From NCBI RefSeq assembly GCF_000003605.2, contig NW_003145287.1, forward strand, positions 158,369 to 198,723: a DNA stretch of 40,355 nt, written 5' to 3'. The position numbers were made by a program, and so were the translations under genes. Origin of the DNA: Saccoglossus kowalevskii. Its lineage: Eukaryota; Hemichordata; Enteropneusta; Harrimaniidae. Shown one piece after another: positions 36,595 to 40,355 of the stretch; positions within the stretch are counted from its first letter, which is position 1, and every line of letters begins with the position of its first letter. Below the pieces are notes generated by a model. It was not told the DNA's origin. It searched no databases and was given only the letters and a program-made list of their open reading frames with translations.

Positions 36595-36826
36595 TTAACC
36601 TTTTCACCACCAGAATTGTTCAGCACTGTTTTGTTTATGTTCTTCAATATTTCTGGAAAATGAACCCTAATTTTGGAGCCAACAGACACAATTGAGTCAA
36701 TTTTAGGTTTTTACTCAAACAATTTGGCTATTTTTGTCCTAATCTTTGGAAGGAAAGTGCAGACTATAAACAGGACTATTTTGTGAGTTTGTGATAAAAA
36801 GAGGGAACTGGTGGTGAAAAGGTTAA
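36595..36826. mobile_element. MITE with perfect 19-bp inverted ends, piggyBac-like TTAA termini
   Basis: The left end TTAACCTTTTCACCACCAG (36595-36613) is the exact reverse complement of the right end at 36808-36826. The outermost four bases are TTAA on both sides, which fits a piggyBac-type target duplication followed by termini starting CCTTTT. The 232-bp element has no coding capacity. It lies 121 bp past the stop codon of LRR gene 2. Two decayed relatives lie at 30476-30705 and 11354-11513. Confidence 0.8.
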
Positions 36827-36915
36827 AACATATGATGAAGCCATAAAATGTTGACACCAATTTGTTTAAAGGAAATTATTCCCTAAAAAAACCTTTAATC
36901 ATTCATTGACCTTAA

Positions 36916-36921
36916 AATAAA
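36916..36921 (+). terminator. First canonical AATAAA after LRR gene 2
   Basis: No AATAAA occurs between the stop codon at 36471-36473 and this site, 443 nt downstream. Variants such as AATATA near 36570 are nearer. If this site is used, the whole MITE at 36595-36826 lies in the 3' UTR. Confidence 0.3.
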
Positions 36922-38864
36922 TATTAGTAAAATTATTTTATATATTTTTCTGTCTGAATATTGAAACTTTGAAATTTTATTTCAACAAAGACCAACTTTT
37001 TGTTGATGAAACGTGCCACAACCGACATAATATTACTTTTCAATTCAATATGGAATTTTCATTCATCTCACTGAAATGCATGTAAAGAAAGTGGAAATTA
37101 TTTTGCACTACTATTTTATTGCTGGGATATTTCAGAGATGAAAGAATTGAATTCAAATTAAAGGGGTCAAAAAGGTCAAGATAGATATTATTTGGTTTTG
37201 ATAACAATTACACACATGTAAAGAATGAATACATGGAAAGATGAGATGTTCATATAATAGGAATGACAGTGGGGAAAGCCAAAACTGTATCACTTTCATT
37301 CTCTATTACTTGTGTGTAAAATTTGAGTCTCTGCGTTTTTTTTTTTTATTTCTTTAGATGTCAGCATACAGAATATGAAAAGAACCAGTATGTCATATTT
37401 GTTTGAATAATAGTTCCGGACATGTAGTATCAGGATATAGCAAATTCTGTCTCTAAACTGTCTCCAGTTGTCCCTTTTTAATTTGGATGATTAAGGCAGA
37501 AATTTGGTCATAAATCACATGACAATGTTTATTATGTACAATAATGAAGCTGGTGTCTCATGAAAGAACATTATTTGGAAGTCACGTTTTTTGAGAAACG
37601 TGTTCTAATAGTTATTTTAGAACAGTACCATAAAACACAGTGTTAATGAAAATGCCCCATAGTACAATTTATTGCAAAATGAATAAATTTGGGGTATTTT
37701 CATTCATGAGTAGGCTTCTCCCTCAAATAACTTGTCATGCATGTGTATGTCATTATAGATTGTTGATGTACTATCGAATGATGCATGGAAGGGAAGAAGC
37801 ATAAAAAAGACTTCAGACTTTGTCTGAACAGAAAAAATTAATAAGATCTATTGCAATAACGCTTGAAGGTTATCTGTATATTCCTACACTTTTTTTATTT
37901 TTATACATTACTGTAAAAACAACATTTGATAGAATTGAACCAATTCAGGATTTATTTTAAGTTATTTATTCGCATGTCAGTACTGAAACTGATGCATTTT
38001 TAATTTATGCGAAGAAGAGAAAAATTGAACACTGCATTATAAAAGTGACGCTTCTTACATGAAGAGGACAAGAGAGGTTTGATTTCTTTTATTTATATTC
38101 TAAATTCACTGCCATAATGTTTATTTCAATCCTTCTGATAAATGTGACTATTACAATCAAAACAAGTTTTTGATTGTTTGTATTGATCATTAAGAAAGTG
38201 TCAGCTAATCAGTATTAAAAGTGATATAACAATCATATATTTAGTTTTATTTCTTGTTAATAATGCAATTTTAACACCAGAATTAATGCTGAGAAAATTA
38301 CTGGTTGTATCCACCAGCCAATGAGGGCGCTGTCTAGTTGTTAGATAAAAGTTCCCAGAACATTATAATGTGATGTCATTTGTTGACATTTTTGTCTATC
38401 TCCATGGTGATATGACTGACAAAACATGTAGTGTACAGATCAGCACTAGATTACAATCTAGTGTGACAACTTTATCCAAACATTGTTTCATTATTAAAAC
38501 TGTATTTCATAAAACATTCAAGCAAAGAACAACTACATCTACAAATGTACATATTGGTAGTACGGTAACTACTGAATGAACGGCTTTCAAAAAAATGAAA
38601 ATCAATCACAGCAATCCAAACACGTCTTAGAAAGAATTGCACATATGTATTTTTAAAACAAGATGGCCATCAGTCGGCCATCTCTGATCTGACTGTAAAG
38701 TGATCTCTCCCCTGACTTATGAAAATAATGAATCACAAGGGCTAATTATCACTCTCAATTCAGATCATTTTGAGGAGATTTAAGTAGCATAACTCCACTA
38801 ATTTTTTACATTATAGTGTCCAAGAATATTAAATCAATTTGATTGAAGAGGAGTGGCATTGGCG

Positions 38865-38920
38865 CGCAAACACACAGACACACACATACCCAGACAGACA
38901 GATACACACACAGAATCAAA
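38865..38920. repeat. Impure CA-rich low-complexity tract
   Basis: Interrupted ACAC and CAGA repeats, about 55 bp, inside the giant intron. Confidence 0.85.
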
Positions 38921-39185
38921 CACAAACCGTTCAATACATGTATGACTTTCTTGTTTGAATGAGAAGAAATCATTCAGCGCTTATACACCGGCAGTCACAT
39001 AAAAAGAATGAGGCCTTGTGTTAAGCACACTGATGAACTCATGTCTACCCACAATGTAACAAATCAGATGCAATAGTTTACATCCAACATACACACCAAT
39101 GTGAACTAACTACCGGTAGCACAGATGCTTACAGCCGCTATTAAAGTTAAGAACAATGATGATTCTAGAATCCATATTCACTTAC

Positions 39186-39413
39186 CTTGTTCAGTGGTGG
39201 ACCCCGACTGATCAAGCAGAGCCTGGAATATCAATACCATGTGATTTAGCTGCAAAGCATTTTGGTCTAGCGCCTGCATAGTCTGCTGATCAAGGTGAGT
39301 CCCATAGCCATCATACAGTGGTATACAAATTCTATCCAATGATTCCTTAATGTTTGCTACTTTGTTCCATGCCCAGTCAAGAATTGATCTTAAAGTGAAC
39401 CCTGTAGAGAAGC
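39186..39413 (-). CDS. AHCTF1: Internal exon of ELYS/AHCTF1 (nuclear pore assembly protein), helical domain
   Basis: ELYS binds chromatin and recruits the Nup107-160 complex to seed nuclear pores after mitosis. The exon encodes 76 residues that include LRSILDWAWNKV, a DRICIPLYDG segment and a Q-rich helix LNHMVLIFQALLDQ. These match, in order, the vertebrate ELYS stretch with LRFVLEWTWNKV, DRLCVPLFDG and the helix after it, recalled from memory and not searched. That stretch follows the N-terminal beta-propeller, near residue 600 of roughly 2,250. On the minus strand the acceptor is TTTCTCTTTTTACAG and the donor is CAAG|GTAAG. Both borders are phase 1 and the length is 228 bp, a multiple of three, so skipping would keep the frame. 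The frame stays open a little upstream of the acceptor, but that part has no homology and I leave it out. Exon borders are predicted from sequence only; family assignment is confident. Confidence 0.93.
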
Positions 39414-40054
39414 CTGTAAAAAGAGAAACATTTGAAAGGTTGGGCAAATCATGAAATTGTGATAAAATACTTTTCAGTTATCAAGTTAGAGCAATAAAGT
39501 ATTTAGGCCAAGTCAAAGACTCCGCCCTATAAATGCAATGTTTAGCTGCATGGAGACTTTGAGTTAGGCTAGTGTATACAATCACTTTGACACTTTTCTG
39601 TGACAATCTGACCAGATAAAAATGCATCTACACAAATTTTTAAAAATTCAAAATGGTTGCCAATGGAAGTAAAAATCTTTGTTACCATGGAAACAAACAG
39701 AGACAATACGTCCTGAACTGAATCAAAACAAAAATGCCTACATTTTGTCAAGGGGACTTGAGAACCCTGGTACTCATAACTTTCAGCAGTTGTCATCTTT
39801 CACCAAAAAAAAAATGTTGTCTTTCTGACAAAACAAATGAATGGGCCACCATTATCCAATTGAACATCTCCATATAAAGTCACAAAACATGTCTTGAGTA
39901 AACAGAACACCACTAGCTGGACTATAATGACAATGTACATGGGTTGGAAACCAGAAAATAAACTTGAAATATGGTAGATAATATTTGGTAAACGTTGTCC
40001 TAAGTAATTATTGAAAACAACTTGACGTTTCAAGCAATGGCACTTTATTGCACG

Positions 40055-40058
<4 letters not shown>

Positions 40059-40106
<48 letters not shown>
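40059..40106. repeat. (CA)24 microsatellite
   Basis: An uninterrupted CA run of about 48 bp in the AHCTF1 intron upstream of the 39186-39413 exon. It is likely length-polymorphic. Confidence 0.97.
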
Positions 40107-40109
<3 letters not shown>

Positions 40110-40196
40110 TTGTATTGCAATATGTTCCGAGGACTACATTGGATTAACTTTTAATATAGTTGAATTAACTTTTAATATAGTTGCGATATGAACTCG

Positions 40197-40250
40197 ATTA
40201 AAACGCGTTCCTATATAGGGTTGCGTTTTAATTGGAGTTTAATTAAACTC
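40197..40250. repeat. AT-rich inverted repeat and perfect 16-bp palindrome
   Basis: ATTAAAACGC (40197-40206) and GCGTTTTAAT (40223-40232) form a stem of 10 bp with a 16-nt loop. It is followed at once by the palindrome GAGTTTAATTAAACTC (40235-40250). Just before it, GAATTAACTTTTAATATAG-type blocks are duplicated in tandem (about 40142-40183). Confidence 0.85.
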
Positions 40251-40355
40251 AATTACAATGCAATACAATGGAGAATTGCATTTTAATTAAGTTTAATTAA
40301 ACAAGAGTTGAATATCCCGTGACTGAACATAGAAATGTTTGCGAAGCTTAGGTTT

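Larger units (their letters stand above)
1362..39185 (-). other. AHCTF1: Single giant intron of AHCTF1 (about 37.8 kb), phase 1
   Basis: The intron is bounded by the donor GTAAG (minus strand, reading down from 39185) and the acceptor TTTAG (ending at 1362). The flanking exons encode adjacent ELYS segments in matching phase, so no ELYS exon is expected inside. It contains two LRR genes on the plus strand and most of the repeats listed here. Transcription of the host gene would run antisense to both nested genes. The size is inferred from the two exon matches and has not been checked against transcripts. Confidence 0.85.
36827..39185. other. Non-coding part of the giant intron, right section
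   Basis: About 2.4 kb from the MITE to the AHCTF1 exon. It contains a CA-rich tract at 38865 and two short perfect hairpins (38444-38463 and 38661-38683). No coding potential is recognised. Confidence 0.7.
39414..40355. other. Partial AHCTF1 intron at the right edge
   Basis: Intron upstream of the 39186-39413 exon in gene orientation, running off the window. It carries the (CA)24 tract and the AT-rich palindrome cluster; nothing else is assigned. Confidence 0.75.

Noticed and set aside
38444..38683. Two short perfect hairpins (CACTAGAT stem at 38444, AGATGGCC stem at 38661) as microRNA precursors
   Set aside because: Stems are only 8 bp, far shorter than a microRNA precursor.
39800..40120. 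Minus-strand open frame across the CA tract
   Set aside because: It starts with a (CV)n run from the microsatellite. No gene evidence.

Overview
The window is nuclear DNA from a bilaterian animal, most likely a marine invertebrate. It is AT-rich (roughly one third G+C by eye), long stretches lack open frames, the recognisable coding pieces have GT..AG splice borders, and there are many short interspersed and tandem repeats. I cannot assign a phylum. A tRNA-like SINE head, MITE-like elements and a marked excess of the palindrome TACATGTA would fit a hemichordate, amphioxus or lophotrochozoan, but none of these is decisive.

The backbone of the window is one minus-strand gene that runs beyond both ends. 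Two exons, at 39186-39413 and 1257-1361, encode adjacent parts of the helical domain of the nuclear-pore and chromatin protein ELYS (AHCTF1). They join in phase 1 to complete a glycine codon, and the joined peptide is collinear with vertebrate ELYS with no missing block. Everything between them, 1362-39185, is therefore one intron of about 37.8 kb.

Inside that intron, on the opposite strand, lie two genes whose whole coding region is one uninterrupted frame: 18438-19505 (355 aa) and 35229-36473 (414 aa). Both encode secreted leucine-rich-repeat proteins with the same LRRNT cysteine spacing. Neither has the usual cysteine-rich LRRCT cap. Instead they share a C-terminal module built around WF..V...MK.V and ending in GIRY. 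They look like diverged paralogs with about 9 and 13 repeats. The first has a plausible TATA box, poly(A) signal and an adjacent 86-bp tandem array. The second starts 12 nt after a strong splice acceptor, so it probably has a non-coding exon upstream.

The rest is intronic DNA with repeats. There is a 145-bp array (about 176-1010) and an 86-bp array (17566-18075) that share an octamer-containing core. A piggyBac-like MITE with perfect 19-bp inverted ends (36595-36826) has two decayed relatives. A repeat of about 400 bp is present twice, and there is a possible fold-back element (3573-4008), a tRNA-derived SINE head, several minisatellites and an AT-rich palindrome cluster at the right end. The most notable content is the nested pair of LRR genes and their shared C-terminal module.
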